NCBI RefSeq assembly: GCF_026127265.1
Contig: NZ_WWFG01000002.1
Location: 2,542,001 to 2,606,000, forward strand
DNA: 64,000 nucleotides
Origin: Nostoc sp. KVJ3
GTDB lineage: Bacteria > Cyanobacteriota > Cyanobacteriia > Cyanobacteriales > Nostocaceae
Direction of reading: 5' to 3'
Shown here: piece after piece, positions 8,656-17,888 of the stretch
Layout of the letters: each line of letters begins with the position of its first letter
Position numbering within the stretch: position 1 is the stretch's first letter
Notes under the pieces: model-generated
Databases searched by the model: none
The model's input: the letters and a program-made list of their open reading frames with translations, nothing else
What the model was told of the DNA's origin: nothing
Made by a program: the position numbers and the translations under genes

Positions 8656-9681
8656 TTATCTTTTAGCTTTCCTAATAGTTGGCGGTTTTAAACTACTCAA
8701 ACTGTGGCGTTGAAAAAAGCTCCAAATTGCTCTACTGGCATTAAAACCAAGCTGAATATTGACCTGATTTAATTTAGTATCAGTTGAAGTACCACCAGGC
8801 CAGAAATGCCCACCGTTGACTATATTGAACTGCAAGACTTCTGACCCATTTCTACAACCGGAGGAACGAAAAGCTTTGACTTGCAAGTGATTACGAGATT
8901 TAGTTCGAGCTAACTCTTGAATTTGAGAGAATGAAGTACATTGGTCATGCCTTTGCCAAAAATTTATGGTTTCTGGAATAGAAACAAGAGCCTCTTTTTG
9001 AGTAATGGGATCGCCATGATAATGGACACTCAAATCCTTCGTACCATTAATCATCATCATTGAGATAGAAACCGAAGAATGGCAACTATGCATAAATCGA
9101 GTAGTTAGAGAGCCAGCTACTGATGCGAAAGCAGCAATTTGATTAGGAAGTTTACAGGCCAAAGCTTGAGTCAGTATCCCACCTTCAGAAAAACCAGTGG
9201 CATAGATTTTACGTCGGTTGATATTTGTAATTTGCTGTATATGCCCAATTAAAGCTGCAACAAATGAAATATCATCTACTTTTTGTCTGACGTGACCTGT
9301 AAAGCTCCATTGATGGTCAAGTCCATTTGGATAAACTGCAATAAATCCGAATAGTTCTGCTAAATTATTGAAGCGAGAAACTTTTTCTATAGATTTGCCA
9401 CTGCCATTATCTCCATGAAATACTAAAACTAACGATATTGGATGCTTAGGATTGTAATATTTTGGCGTATACATATAGTATGTACGTAACTTTCCTTGGT
9501 TTCTTAGTGTTCCATAATTCTCGCCTCGCAAAATTTTTTCTCTAGGGATACTTTTTGCTTCTACTTGAAGTGAGTTAGAGGTAACAGTCAGAGTTGTTAA
9601 GACTATAAACGTCATCAGCCAGTTGGGAAGGAAAGTGGCAAGACTAATCATATTGAACGCTTTAATAATACAATGCATCAA
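8656..9681 (-). CDS. Secreted esterase of the PHB depolymerase family (alpha/beta hydrolase)
   Basis: The 341-residue protein has a hydrophobic N-terminal segment (about residues 11-35) that should be a signal peptide or anchor. The fold is that of the LpqC/feruloyl esterase-PHB depolymerase group. LVLVFHGDNGSG supplies the oxyanion loop, ATGFSEGG carries the nucleophile Ser165 (GxSxG), MMINGTKDLSVHYHGD the likely acid region, and NGGHFWPGG the catalytic histidine. The family cleaves esters of hydroxyalkanoates, xylan side chains or phenolics, and the substrate cannot be read from the sequence. The protein is probably periplasmic or extracellular. ATG codons at residues 2 and 11 are alternative starts. 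It is monocistronic. Confidence 0.85.
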   Translation of the reverse strand: MMHCIIKAFNMISLATFLPNWLMTFIVLTTLTVTSNSLQVEAKSIPREKILRGENYGTLRNQGKLRTYYMYTPKYYNPKHPISLVLVFHGDNGSGKSIEKVSRFNNLAELFGFIAVYPNGLDHQWSFTGHVRQKVDDISFVAALIGHIQQITNINRRKIYATGFSEGGILTQALACKLPNQIAAFASVAGSLTTRFMHSCHSSVSISMMMINGTKDLSVHYHGDPITQKEALVSIPETINFWQRHDQCTSFSQIQELARTKSRNHLQVKAFRSSGCRNGSEVLQFNIVNGGHFWPGGTSTDTKLNQVNIQLGFNASRAIWSFFQRHSLSSLKPPTIRKAKR

Positions 9682-10147
9682 AGAATTTCTCGTTTGGTTA
9701 GAAAGACTTTATCCTTCTCTAAAAGGCTAGATAATCATATTGGTACTATTTGGTATTTTATTCATCATTATAATTCTTGTTGTAACGTCTAAATTTATTA
9801 TCACTACATATTTACCACTACCCAAAGTCCAAGTTTATTGACTATATATCTAACTTAAGAATAATAATTTCTATTTGTCTCCAATAAATTCTAGTCAATT
9901 CTCCGACTAATTAGTTCCTATGTACTAAATACATCTGTTTTCTTGGGGTGTCACAGTTGTGGGTGCGGAATGTGGGTTTTAACGATTCCACTTAACTCAG
10001 CCTCTAAAAGAAGTTGGGTAACTTTCTCTTGCCTTCTATTCATTGCTGCTAAATGCAAATTAGTCAAAACTCAAGACCACAACTGAATTTAGTCTTTATG
10101 TTGCAAGAGCAGAGAAGCATATGCTATTATTAATAACTGTGTAGTAA
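9682..10147. other. Intergenic region, no gene seen
   Basis: AT-rich sequence between the esterase start and tRNA-Val. I see no credible reading frame or strong hairpin. It should contain the promoters of the esterase (minus strand) and the tRNA (+ strand), but no single -10/-35 pair stands out. Confidence 0.4.
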
Positions 10148-10221
<74 letters not shown>

Positions 10222-10447
10222 TTGTTACCTGTAGATTCACAAATTAAATGTTGCGATTTCAAGTATATCTTTGCCGCAACTGCAACTTGATGGTTGAAAA
10301 CTTCTGCGGCAAACTTATGGTTGAAAAAATTGACATTTAATTAAACCTAGTCTTGACCATATTTAGTTATGAGTCTATCTATCCAGGTAAATTTTCTTGT
10401 GCTTGCCGCAATGTAGCAACCAATATTTTCTGATATTACAATACCAT

Positions 10448-10539
10448 TAGACATCTCCGAAAATGAATGTAGAGAGGTAGCAGTGCTACATCTCTACAAG
10501 GGTTTCAGGTTACGTATATTTAATTTTTGGAGATGTCTA
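10448..10539. mobile_element. 92-bp MITE with TAGACATCTCC ends
   Basis: The inverted ends TAGACATCTCCGAAAAT and ATTTTTGGAGATGTCTA match over 16 of 17 positions. They enclose an internal hairpin (GTAGAGAGGTAGCA ... TGCTACATCTCTAC). It has no coding capacity, and I could not identify a target duplication. The rest of the gap 10222-10750 shows no gene. Confidence 0.65.
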
Positions 10540-10750
10540 TTGCCAATTTACGGGGGTTCAACGCCTGTAGAAACGGGATGAATACGACCTAAAGCTTAAC
10601 ATACACCTCATTCGCACGGAACAAATGCTTGCGGATAAATAGCCAAAACAACGTCGCCCAAGGAATTAAAGAAAAGTTTTTTGAAATATTGTTTCCAAGG
10701 ATGCCACGATCAATTAAAAAAGAAAAGCTGCCATTCTCACTCGGATTCAA

Positions 10751-11590
10751 ATGCAACAAGCTTCTAACTCAAATAACAATTTACGCCCAAAACATCGACA
10801 TTGGGTTTGGTACGCTTTTGGGGCGTTAGTTGCTTTATTCGGCTTATATGGACTGGTTAGTTATGTAGTTTTACCAGCACTGTGGCGTCACTACGAACAT
10901 AATCCAAAGCTGGAACATTCTCCAAAAACAACCAAAACGGCAGAAGGGATTTCTGGAGATCCACTAAATATTGGATTTGTTGGTACAACAGCAGAAGTAG
11001 TACAGATGCTACTGGCAGCAGGTTGGTATCCAGCAGACCCAATTACCTTACGCTCAAGTGCTGGCATTGCTAAAAGTGTTCTCCTCAAGCATTCTTACCC
11101 AACTGCACCTGTGAGTAGTTTATATTTATGGGGACGCAAGCAAGATTTGGCTTTTGAACTCCCTGTAGGCAATAGTGCCAAGCAGCGACATCATCTACGC
11201 TTGTGGCAATCAAACGACTTGAGTAGCGATCTTAGACCTTTATGGTTAGGTTCTGCGACATTTGATCAAAGCGTTGAACTTAGCCATAATACAGGACAGA
11301 TTACTCACCATATTGATGCAAATATTGACCAAGAAAGAGATAGCCTAATTAAAAGTATTGCAAATACACATCAGATTGTTAGTTTATATCAAGTAACTGG
11401 TGTCGGCGCTACGTGGCAAGCTCATAATGGAGGAGGCGACAAATATTACACAGATGGAGAATTAACTATTTGTGTACTTTCAGCCAACAGTATTGCACAA
11501 CCCAAACCCTATACTCAGTTCCCCAATCCACAACCAGTTGAGATCAAAAATCAAGTCTGGTTGTTACTGAAACACTTGCTAAAGGGTTAA
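10751..11590 (+). CDS. LssY C-terminal domain-like membrane protein
   Basis: The 279-residue protein has one N-terminal membrane helix (about residues 20-45, WYAFGALVALFGLYGLVSYVVLPAL). A soluble domain follows with DPLNIGFVGTTAEVVQMLLAAGWYPAD, LWGRKQDLAFELP, HHLRLW, WLGSATFD and a late GGGDKYYTDGEL. This string is characteristic of the LssY C-terminal family, known in proteins linked to type I/II secretion loci and PAP2-like phosphatases. The biochemical function is not established. The N-terminal helix and positive residues before it (RPKHRH) suggest that the soluble domain lies outside the cytoplasm. It is monocistronic. Confidence 0.75.
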   Translation: MQQASNSNNNLRPKHRHWVWYAFGALVALFGLYGLVSYVVLPALWRHYEHNPKLEHSPKTTKTAEGISGDPLNIGFVGTTAEVVQMLLAAGWYPADPITLRSSAGIAKSVLLKHSYPTAPVSSLYLWGRKQDLAFELPVGNSAKQRHHLRLWQSNDLSSDLRPLWLGSATFDQSVELSHNTGQITHHIDANIDQERDSLIKSIANTHQIVSLYQVTGVGATWQAHNGGGDKYYTDGELTICVLSANSIAQPKPYTQFPNPQPVEIKNQVWLLLKHLLKG

Positions 11591-11758
11591 ACAAAATTTT
11601 CTAAGCAAGCTTTGTGCTTACTACAAACTTTTCATTACTAGCTTGACAGACTACTAATAGCATCCCAAGTATCTGTACCTCATAGCAGCAGGAAGTGCTG
11701 TATCTGTCGGGACAAGACTATTAATCGTTGAATGGAACAGACCACATTATTAGTAAAA

Positions 11759-11775
11759 GGCAGGTAGACCCTGCC
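11759..11775 (-). terminator. Terminator of the glycine-zipper gene
   Basis: GGCAGG/CCTGCC arms with a five-base loop, followed on the minus strand by TTTTACTAAT. It lies about 57 bp beyond the minus-strand stop at 11832. Confidence 0.6.
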
Positions 11776-11831
11776 CTTATTCCATAGATTATCTAACTAT
11801 GCAATTGCATATCATAATTGACAAGCAATTA

Positions 11832-12239
11832 TTAATTTTTGCCATTGGTCAAAAGATGAATAGCTGCTCCTGCTACTGCACCATCGACTGCATCCCCAAG
11901 GGTGTCTTTGCCACCGCGAGTTACAGCACCTGTAACTGTGCTAGCTGCTGCCCCTACTCCAACATCTTGACCTAAATTCCGATGCTTTCTATGATATCTA
12001 GACCTCGTACTATTGACACCATTAACAGCTGCCCCAGCAGCTGCTCCTTTAATGGCATTATTCAGCAACGAACCACGTCTCCTTACTGCCCCAGATACTA
12101 CTCCAGCCCCTGCTCCGATACCGACATCTCGCAATATGTGTTCATCAGCAGATGCTTTTTGAGCCGGAACTAAGCTCACACTCACTAAACTTACAGCCAT
12201 CAGGCTGGAAAGAAATACACCTAGACTGGTTCGGTTCAT
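11832..12239 (-). CDS. Small exported glycine-zipper protein
   Basis: The 135-residue product has a clear Sec signal peptide (MNRTSLGVFLSSLMAVSLVSVSL, probable cleavage after ASA at residues 30-32). The mature part contains alternating Gly/Ala helices (GIGAGAGVVSGAV, AIKGAAAGAAVNG, VGVGAAASTVTGAV, AVDGAVAGAAI), the pattern of glycine-zipper membrane-associating proteins. Three zipper segments are separated by basic linkers (SRYHRKHR). Such proteins sit in the periplasm or outer membrane, and no specific role can be assigned. It is monocistronic with its own terminator. Confidence 0.75.
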   Translation of the reverse strand: MNRTSLGVFLSSLMAVSLVSVSLVPAQKASADEHILRDVGIGAGAGVVSGAVRRRGSLLNNAIKGAAAGAAVNGVNSTRSRYHRKHRNLGQDVGVGAAASTVTGAVTRGGKDTLGDAVDGAVAGAAIHLLTNGKN

Positions 12240-12343
12240 ACTACTACTACCCTCGCCTTTTTCAAGCTGAAAACTAATCAGATCATTATAAATATGTTTT
12301 CTCTTAGTTAGAAAATAAAAGCTGTGGATTCAGTTCAGTGTAA

Positions 12344-12381
12344 GAGGTTGAATGAACAAGTATTTGGCTGTGATTTTAGGC
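12344..12381 (+). repeat. Solitary left end of a MITE
   Basis: This 38-bp stretch beginning GAGGTTGAATGAACAAGT is preceded by TAA. It matches the left end of the complete element at 61752-61916 almost exactly. No right end follows, so it is a truncated copy or a solo end. Confidence 0.6.
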
Positions 12382-12470
12382 GATTTCCTTTGTTGGCGGC
12401 GCTGGTATATGCTTTTGCTACCGCAGATATGGGTTTCCTGTTCTTGCTGGGCATTTTCTACTTATAATAT

Positions 12471-12506
12471 ATAACTAAGAACATCAATCCAGATGTTCTT
12501 AGTTAT
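12471..12506. promoter_or_regulatory. Perfect 15-bp hairpin upstream of leuC
   Basis: The arms ATAACTAAGAACATC and GATGTTCTTAGTTAT are fully complementary around a six-base loop. It lies in the divergent region about 205 bp before leuC and 230 bp from the glycine-zipper start. It could be an operator, an attenuator-like element or a small repeat. The sequence does not decide between these. Confidence 0.45.
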
Positions 12507-12711
12507 ACATTTTATAGTTCCTTTTTGCTTAAGTTGACACCAATGCGCTACGCGAACTAACAAGTCATCGTTTCGCGATCGCATGAATCGACGGATGCAA
12601 AAACCTAGAATTTGATAACCCGCAACTTGGGTTAATATGAAGTAATCTGGAAAAATATAGACTCTTTTTTGATACTATTTAATATCGGACTCTTTAAATA
12701 CTGATTGACGT

Positions 12712-14115
12712 ATGAGCAAAGGTACCCTGTTTGATAAAGTTTGGGACTTACACACCGTTGGTACACTTCCATCAGGGCTGACGCAACTATTTATTGGGCT
12801 TCACCTAATTCATGAAGTCACCAGTCCCCAGGCTTTTGCTATGTTACGTGAGAGGGGTTTAAAAGTACTATTTCCAGAGCGTACCGTCGCTACGGTCGAT
12901 CATATTGTGCCGACAGAAAATCAGGCACGTCCCTTTGTTGATAGTTTGGCAGAGGAAATGATTCAGGCGCTCGAAAATAACTGTCAAGAAAATAACATAA
13001 CTTTTTACAATATCGGTTCTGGCAATCAGGGTATCGTTCACGTCATCGCTCCAGAACTGGGATTGACTCAGCCAGGAATGACGATCGCTTGTGGAGATAG
13101 CCACACTTCCAGTCATGGGGCATTTGGTGCGATCGCATTTGGTATTGGTACTAGCCAAGTCCGCGATATTCTAGCTTCCCAAACCCTCGCCCTCTCGAAA
13201 CTAAAAGTAAAAAAAATTGAAGTCAATGGCAGCCTGAACCCAGGAGTTTATGCCAAAGATGTCATCCTGCATATCATCCGCACCCTTGGCGTGAAAGGTG
13301 GTGTGGGCTACGCCTACGAATTTGCAGGTACAACATTTGAACAAATGAATATGGAAGAAAGGATGACAGTGTGCAATATGGCGATCGAAGGCGGTGCTAG
13401 ATGCGGCTATGTTAATCCCGATGGAGTCACCTACGATTACCTCAAAGGTAGAGATTTTGCACCTGTTGGTGCAGATTGGGATAAAGCAGTAGCTTGGTGG
13501 GAATCCATCAAGAGCGATGCTGATGCCCAGTACGATGATGTAGTGGTATTTGACGCTGCGGAAATTTCTCCTACTATCACCTGGGGCATTACTCCCGGTC
13601 AAGGTATCGGTGTCAACCAGTCAGTGCCTCAGCCCGAAGAACTGCTGGAAGAAGATCGATTCATTGCCGAAGAAGCTTACCAATATATGGATTTATATCC
13701 AGGTCAACCGATTAAAGGTACCAAAATAGATGTCTGCTTTATTGGTAGTTGTACCAACGGCAGAATTAGTGATTTACGGGAAGCGGCGAAAATTGCCAAA
13801 GGTCGCCACGTTGCAGAAGGAATCAAAGCCTTCGTTGTCCCTGGTTCTGAAAGGGTGAAAGAAGAGGCAGAAGCTGAAGGACTAGATAAAATCTTTCAGG
13901 AAGCCGGATTTGAATGGCGCGAACCCGGATGTTCCATGTGCCTAGCTATGAACCCTGATAAGCTACAAGGAAGACAAATCAGTGCCTCCTCCTCTAACCG
14001 CAACTTTAAAGGAAGACAGGGTTCATCCTCCGGTCGGACATTATTAATGAGTCCGGCAATGGTTGCCACTGCTGCCATTAAAGGCGAAGTCTCTGATGTG
14101 CGCGAGTTCCTGTAA
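12712..14115 (+). CDS. leuC: 3-isopropylmalate dehydratase large subunit
   Basis: The 467-residue protein has the full LeuC length. With LeuD it isomerises 2-isopropylmalate to 3-isopropylmalate in leucine synthesis, in the cytoplasm. The three ligands of the [4Fe-4S] cluster are present: Cys347 (GSCTNGR), Cys407 and Cys410 (GCSMC). The aconitase signatures VDHIVPTE, CGDSHTSSHGAFG and SSSNRNFKGRQG are intact. The start is ATG with a plain upstream region. leuD follows after 50 bp, so the two are probably cotranscribed, and no leader peptide rich in Leu codons was found. Nothing is unusual in composition. Confidence 0.98.
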   Translation: MSKGTLFDKVWDLHTVGTLPSGLTQLFIGLHLIHEVTSPQAFAMLRERGLKVLFPERTVATVDHIVPTENQARPFVDSLAEEMIQALENNCQENNITFYNIGSGNQGIVHVIAPELGLTQPGMTIACGDSHTSSHGAFGAIAFGIGTSQVRDILASQTLALSKLKVKKIEVNGSLNPGVYAKDVILHIIRTLGVKGGVGYAYEFAGTTFEQMNMEERMTVCNMAIEGGARCGYVNPDGVTYDYLKGRDFAPVGADWDKAVAWWESIKSDADAQYDDVVVFDAAEISPTITWGITPGQGIGVNQSVPQPEELLEEDRFIAEEAYQYMDLYPGQPIKGTKIDVCFIGSCTNGRISDLREAAKIAKGRHVAEGIKAFVVPGSERVKEEAEAEGLDKIFQEAGFEWREPGCSMCLAMNPDKLQGRQISASSSNRNFKGRQGSSSGRTLLMSPAMVATAAIKGEVSDVREFL

Positions 14116-14165
14116 CCTTTTCTTTCTTTCCTTTGCGTCCTTTGCGGTTCGTTTTTATAAAAACT

Positions 14166-14774
14166 ATGGTGAGTGAAGTTAAAACAGTTTCAGGGCGTGG
14201 TATACCCTTAGTAGGTAATGATATAGATACCGATCGCATCATTCCCGCCCGTTATTTGAAAGCCATTACCTTTGATGGGTTAGGCGAAGGCGTATTTATT
14301 GATGACCGAACGGCACTTAAAGGCGAACATCCCTTTGACCAACCCCAATACCAAGGCGCGAATATTTTAATAGTCAATCGGAACTTTGGCTGTGGTTCAT
14401 CACGGGAACACGCACCCCAAGCGATCGCAAAATGGGGAATCCAAGCTTTAATCGGTGAAAGCTTCGCCGAAATCTTTTTCGGTAACTGCGTGGCAATGGG
14501 CATACCTTGTATGACAGCCGATGCTAATACTGTTAAACAACTGCAAGAGTTAGTGGCTACCAATCCCCAAGTAGCCGTAACAGTGAATCTAGAAACTCTG
14601 CAAGTGCAAATTGGTGATTACACAGCCCCAGTTGCGATCGGTGAAGGGACAAGAAGCACATTTATTTCTGGAACTTGGGATGCTTGCGGTCAGTTAGTGG
14701 CAAATGCTGACCAAGTTCGGGTAACGGCAGCAAAATTACCTTATGTCGGTTGGGGCAATTTAGCCGCGAGTTAG
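14166..14774 (+). CDS. leuD: 3-isopropylmalate dehydratase small subunit
   Basis: The 202-residue product forms the swivelling domain of isopropylmalate isomerase. Recognisable segments are GNDIDTDRIIPARYLK, NFGCGSSREHAPQA and FAEIFFGNCVAMGIP. I chose ATG at 14166. A TTG at 14133 would add 11 residues (MRPLRFVFIKT) with no family counterpart. It lies 50 bp after leuC. The last residues (VGWGNLAAS) end normally, and no terminator hairpin with a T-run was seen directly after it. Confidence 0.97.
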   Translation: MVSEVKTVSGRGIPLVGNDIDTDRIIPARYLKAITFDGLGEGVFIDDRTALKGEHPFDQPQYQGANILIVNRNFGCGSSREHAPQAIAKWGIQALIGESFAEIFFGNCVAMGIPCMTADANTVKQLQELVATNPQVAVTVNLETLQVQIGDYTAPVAIGEGTRSTFISGTWDACGQLVANADQVRVTAAKLPYVGWGNLAAS

Positions 14775-14908
14775 CATTCTCTTATTCCCTGGCTCTGCTG
14801 GGGAATGTTAATTTATAGCTTTTGTTTGCATTATTCAGCCAGAGCTAACAATAGCCCAATCTATTTCAGATTTGGCATAGTAGATATATAGCCAAGTAAT
14901 TCTAGACT

Positions 14909-16852
14909 ATGCCATTAATAAACCCTCCTCTCACTAAAGAAGATTTTATTAACTCTCGCTGGCAGGACGTGCTTAATAGCAGCGAGAGAAAAGAGTGTAG
15001 TGCTTACAACAGAGTCTTTTGGAACAAGGCACAGGAAGCAAAAGAGGCAGGAAATGTCAGAGAACAGTCTGTCTTTGAGATTCTGACGGTTGTGACTGAT
15101 GCTGCAATCCAACCACGATCAAATGAAAAGTTTTTGGCTAAATTTGTTGAGCGCTTGACAGATCATCTAGATTTTTTGGCTGAGATTGTAGATGAAGTCT
15201 TAGACCCAGAGCTTCAAGCACGAATTGCAGATATTCTCTGGACTAGCAAACGACGTGACTCTTATAAAATGGCGCAGTTAGCAGTCACAGATTACTTAAA
15301 ATCTGCCGCAGAATTAGAATATCTTGAAAACTGGACTTTATGTTTCGCTAAAATTGAACGGGCGCTCTGGCTAGCACGCAAAATTAATCATAAATTTGAA
15401 GATGTTGTTGCACATATAGAGAAAGTTCTTGAACGCTGTAATGGGGAAGATCCAAAGTTTTTATCAGCAAAGCTTATGGAGCTTTTACAGGAACACAAAC
15501 GCGGTGATTTTAATAAATATGCTGCTCTAGCTGAAAAAGCCGCAACCCTATCAGAATCAGCGAATGATTGGCGTAGAGCAAGAAACTATTGGGAAATTAA
15601 AGCACAATGGCATCGTCTTGAAAAAGATGCAAAACAGGAACGTACAGCGCAAATACAGGCTGCTGAAACCTATGTCAAAGAAGCTGAAGATAGCCTTAAG
15701 GGGATAGATCCAAGCTACCTCCGAGCGTCACATTTTATGGAAAAAGCTTTTGAAGCTTTTATGAATGTCCAAGGTACTAAGGATGAAACTATAGCTGCCA
15801 AACAAAGAGCCGAAGAGGTTCGGAAGCTTCGTAGTCAGTATCAGGAGCAATCCTTAAATGAGTTAGTTCCTATTTCTCATGAAACAGATATTAGTGTTCA
15901 GGTGGATATAGCTAGATCACATGTTAAAGATAAAGAATTTTATAATGCACTCTTTTCTCTAGCATTTCTAGGAACACCACCTAAAGTGTCTCAGCTTCGA
16001 CAAGAAGTCTTGGAAATAGCTGTTGAAAATCCCATATATCATTTATTCCCATCTTCAATGATTAATCAGATGGGTAAAGTTGTAGCTCGTCTACCCAAGT
16101 TAGGCTTATCCAATAATCCAGAGCAGGTAGAAGAATCAATTCGTTTTGAGATGTACAAAAATGCAATCTACTATCAACAACTTCAGGCTCTAGCTTATAC
16201 TGAGCCAGCAAAGTATCAAATAAATCTGGAACATAATGTACAAGTAGAAGACTTCTTTCCAATTGTTTCAAATAACCCCTTTGTGCCACCAGGTAGAGAA
16301 CAGCAGTTTGCCAAAGGCCTTTATGCTGGATTAACCGGAGACTTCTTCACATCAACTCATATTCTCATTCCTCAAATTGAGAATTCTATCCGTTATCTAC
16401 TCCGAAAACACGGTGCTTTACCCTCAAAAATTGATATCGATAAGGGAATTGAAGATGAGCGTGATTTGAATACTACTCTTTTCGCCCGCAACTATCCACA
16501 AATAAACTCAATTTTTGATGAAGACACACTTTTTGATCTCCAAGGTTTGTTAATTGAACGTTCTGGTTCAAATTTAAGAAACCGCATGGCTCACGGTTTA
16601 ATTAATGATGGTGAATTCAACAGCCCTATTATGTCTTACTTATGGTGGGTCACATTACGGCTTTGTTGTTTGCCAATCTTGAAACAGCAACAGCAGGTTG
16701 AAGAGTCCAATCCTTGGGTTAAATTTGATGGTATTTTCAAAGATGACCCACTTTTTGATGATTTTGTAGAAGATATGGCTGCAAATCGACGTGAATTAGA
16801 TGCAGAAGTCGCTGCTTATGAAGCTTCTTTAGAGGAGAATCAGTCAGCTTGA
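14909..16852 (+). CDS. DUF4209-like protein with HEPN-type RNase motif
   Basis: The 647-residue protein is largely helical and has no signal peptide or membrane segment, so it is probably cytoplasmic. Residues about 90-330 are rich in charged helices resembling solenoid repeats. The C-terminal third contains YLLRKHGALP, then LLIERSGSNLRNRMAHGLINDGEF followed by YLWWVTLRLCC. RNRMAH (Arg557, His562) fits the R-x4-H motif of HEPN ribonucleases, and the surrounding pattern resembles DUF4209 proteins. The stop codon overlaps the start of a PIN-domain gene by 4 bp. I infer an RNA-targeting toxin/antitoxin-like or defence module. The overall function is unproven. Family assignment is from memory of the motif. 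Confidence 0.65.
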   Translation: MPLINPPLTKEDFINSRWQDVLNSSERKECSAYNRVFWNKAQEAKEAGNVREQSVFEILTVVTDAAIQPRSNEKFLAKFVERLTDHLDFLAEIVDEVLDPELQARIADILWTSKRRDSYKMAQLAVTDYLKSAAELEYLENWTLCFAKIERALWLARKINHKFEDVVAHIEKVLERCNGEDPKFLSAKLMELLQEHKRGDFNKYAALAEKAATLSESANDWRRARNYWEIKAQWHRLEKDAKQERTAQIQAAETYVKEAEDSLKGIDPSYLRASHFMEKAFEAFMNVQGTKDETIAAKQRAEEVRKLRSQYQEQSLNELVPISHETDISVQVDIARSHVKDKEFYNALFSLAFLGTPPKVSQLRQEVLEIAVENPIYHLFPSSMINQMGKVVARLPKLGLSNNPEQVEESIRFEMYKNAIYYQQLQALAYTEPAKYQINLEHNVQVEDFFPIVSNNPFVPPGREQQFAKGLYAGLTGDFFTSTHILIPQIENSIRYLLRKHGALPSKIDIDKGIEDERDLNTTLFARNYPQINSIFDEDTLFDLQGLLIERSGSNLRNRMAHGLINDGEFNSPIMSYLWWVTLRLCCLPILKQQQQVEESNPWVKFDGIFKDDPLFDDFVEDMAANRRELDAEVAAYEASLEENQSA

Positions 16853-17283
16853 GCCAATATATCCTCGATACCGATCATGTTACTCTTTCTCAACATGGTA
16901 ATTCTAAAATTATACAACGCGCTCAAGCTATGGGAAGTTCCAACATATTTATTACAACAGTCACACTAGAAGAACAATTAAAAGGTAGATTAGCTTCTAT
17001 CAGCAAATGTGCTACTAAACCAGAGTTACTAGCAGTTGCTTATCGAAATTTGCGAATAACTCAGATTTACTTTTGTAATATGAATTTGTTGGATTTTGAT
17101 GAAGCAGCATACAATTACTACCAAAATTTGCGCCAGCAAAAAATCCAGGTGGGTACGCAAGATTTAAGAATAGCTGCGATAGCTCTGGCTAAGGGGGCAA
17201 TTGTCGTTACGCGCAATCAAAAAGATTTTAGCAAAGTTCCTAATTTATATCTTCAAGATTGGACTATGCAGGGATATTCTTAA
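16849..17283 (+). CDS. PIN-domain ribonuclease (VapC-like)
   Basis: The 144-residue product spans a complete PIN fold. The acidic metal-binding residues are in place: Asp7 (ILDTDHVT), Glu41/Glu42 (TVTLEEQLKG), Asp105 (VGTQDLRIAAIAL) and Asp126 (VTRNQKDFSKVP). The start is TTG at 16849, overlapping the TGA of the preceding gene as TTGA, which implies translational coupling. VapC-type toxins cut tRNA or rRNA and are usually paired with a small DNA-binding antitoxin. None is present here, and the 647-residue HEPN-motif protein takes the neighbouring position. No gene continues the operon: the next starts 110 bp on. Confidence 0.85.
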   Translation: MSQYILDTDHVTLSQHGNSKIIQRAQAMGSSNIFITTVTLEEQLKGRLASISKCATKPELLAVAYRNLRITQIYFCNMNLLDFDEAAYNYYQNLRQQKIQVGTQDLRIAAIALAKGAIVVTRNQKDFSKVPNLYLQDWTMQGYS

Positions 17284-17393
17284 AATGTGGAAATTTAATT
17301 AATCACAAAAGAAATTTTAATCAAAAGATAAAGTGTATTTAAACAATTTAATTAATTAATATATTTAAGACTTTTAAAATTAAATGGATTGAT

Positions 17394-17888
17394 ATGCGCT
17401 TACCTATCATTATCAGTACAGTACTGTTGCTATCTGGAGGTTTTAACTTACCAGCAATGCCTCAAACTCCCACAGAGACAGTAAAATCTCCAGCGAATAA
17501 TAACTTGAATTTAAGACGATTAAACTTTAATCGGCGCTTGTGGAATCAGGCAAATATTTCTAACTATCGCTACACGTTTAGCAATGGTTGCTTTTGTATA
17601 CCAGATGCTAGAGGGCCAGTAGTTATTGAAGTGCGTAATGGTCAAACAACTTCAATCACTTCTGTAGCTACACATCAACCAGTTAATCCGCAGTACTTTG
17701 AAAAATATAAAACAATTCCCAAGCTTTTTAATGTGATTCAAGACGCTATTAACCGTAACGCATTCAGCTTGAATGTCCGATATAATCCTAAACTCGGCTA
17801 TCCAACCCAAATTGATGTCGATTATGACAGTCAAATAGCTGATGAAGAAATATATCTGACAATCGATAATTTTCAGGAAATTAAATAG
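17394..17888 (+). CDS. Exported DUF6174-like protein
   Basis: The 164-residue product starts with a Sec signal peptide (MRLPIIISTVLLLSGGFNLPAMPQ). The mature part reads RRLWNQANISNYRYTFSNGCFCIPDARGPVVIEVRNGQ, then NPKLGYPTQIDVDYDSQIADEEIYL. This matches my memory of the DUF6174 family: W-x-x-x-I-x-x-Y-x-Y, a CxC pair, V-x-V-x-N-G and a closing GYP-x-x-IxxDYD. The family is extracytoplasmic and of unknown function. The upstream 110 bp is extremely AT-rich. It appears monocistronic. Confidence 0.75.
   Translation: MRLPIIISTVLLLSGGFNLPAMPQTPTETVKSPANNNLNLRRLNFNRRLWNQANISNYRYTFSNGCFCIPDARGPVVIEVRNGQTTSITSVATHQPVNPQYFEKYKTIPKLFNVIQDAINRNAFSLNVRYNPKLGYPTQIDVDYDSQIADEEIYLTIDNFQEIK

Noticed and set aside
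10629..10829. 66-residue frame overlapping the LssY-like gene start
   Set aside because: Different frame from a better supported gene, with no features of its own.
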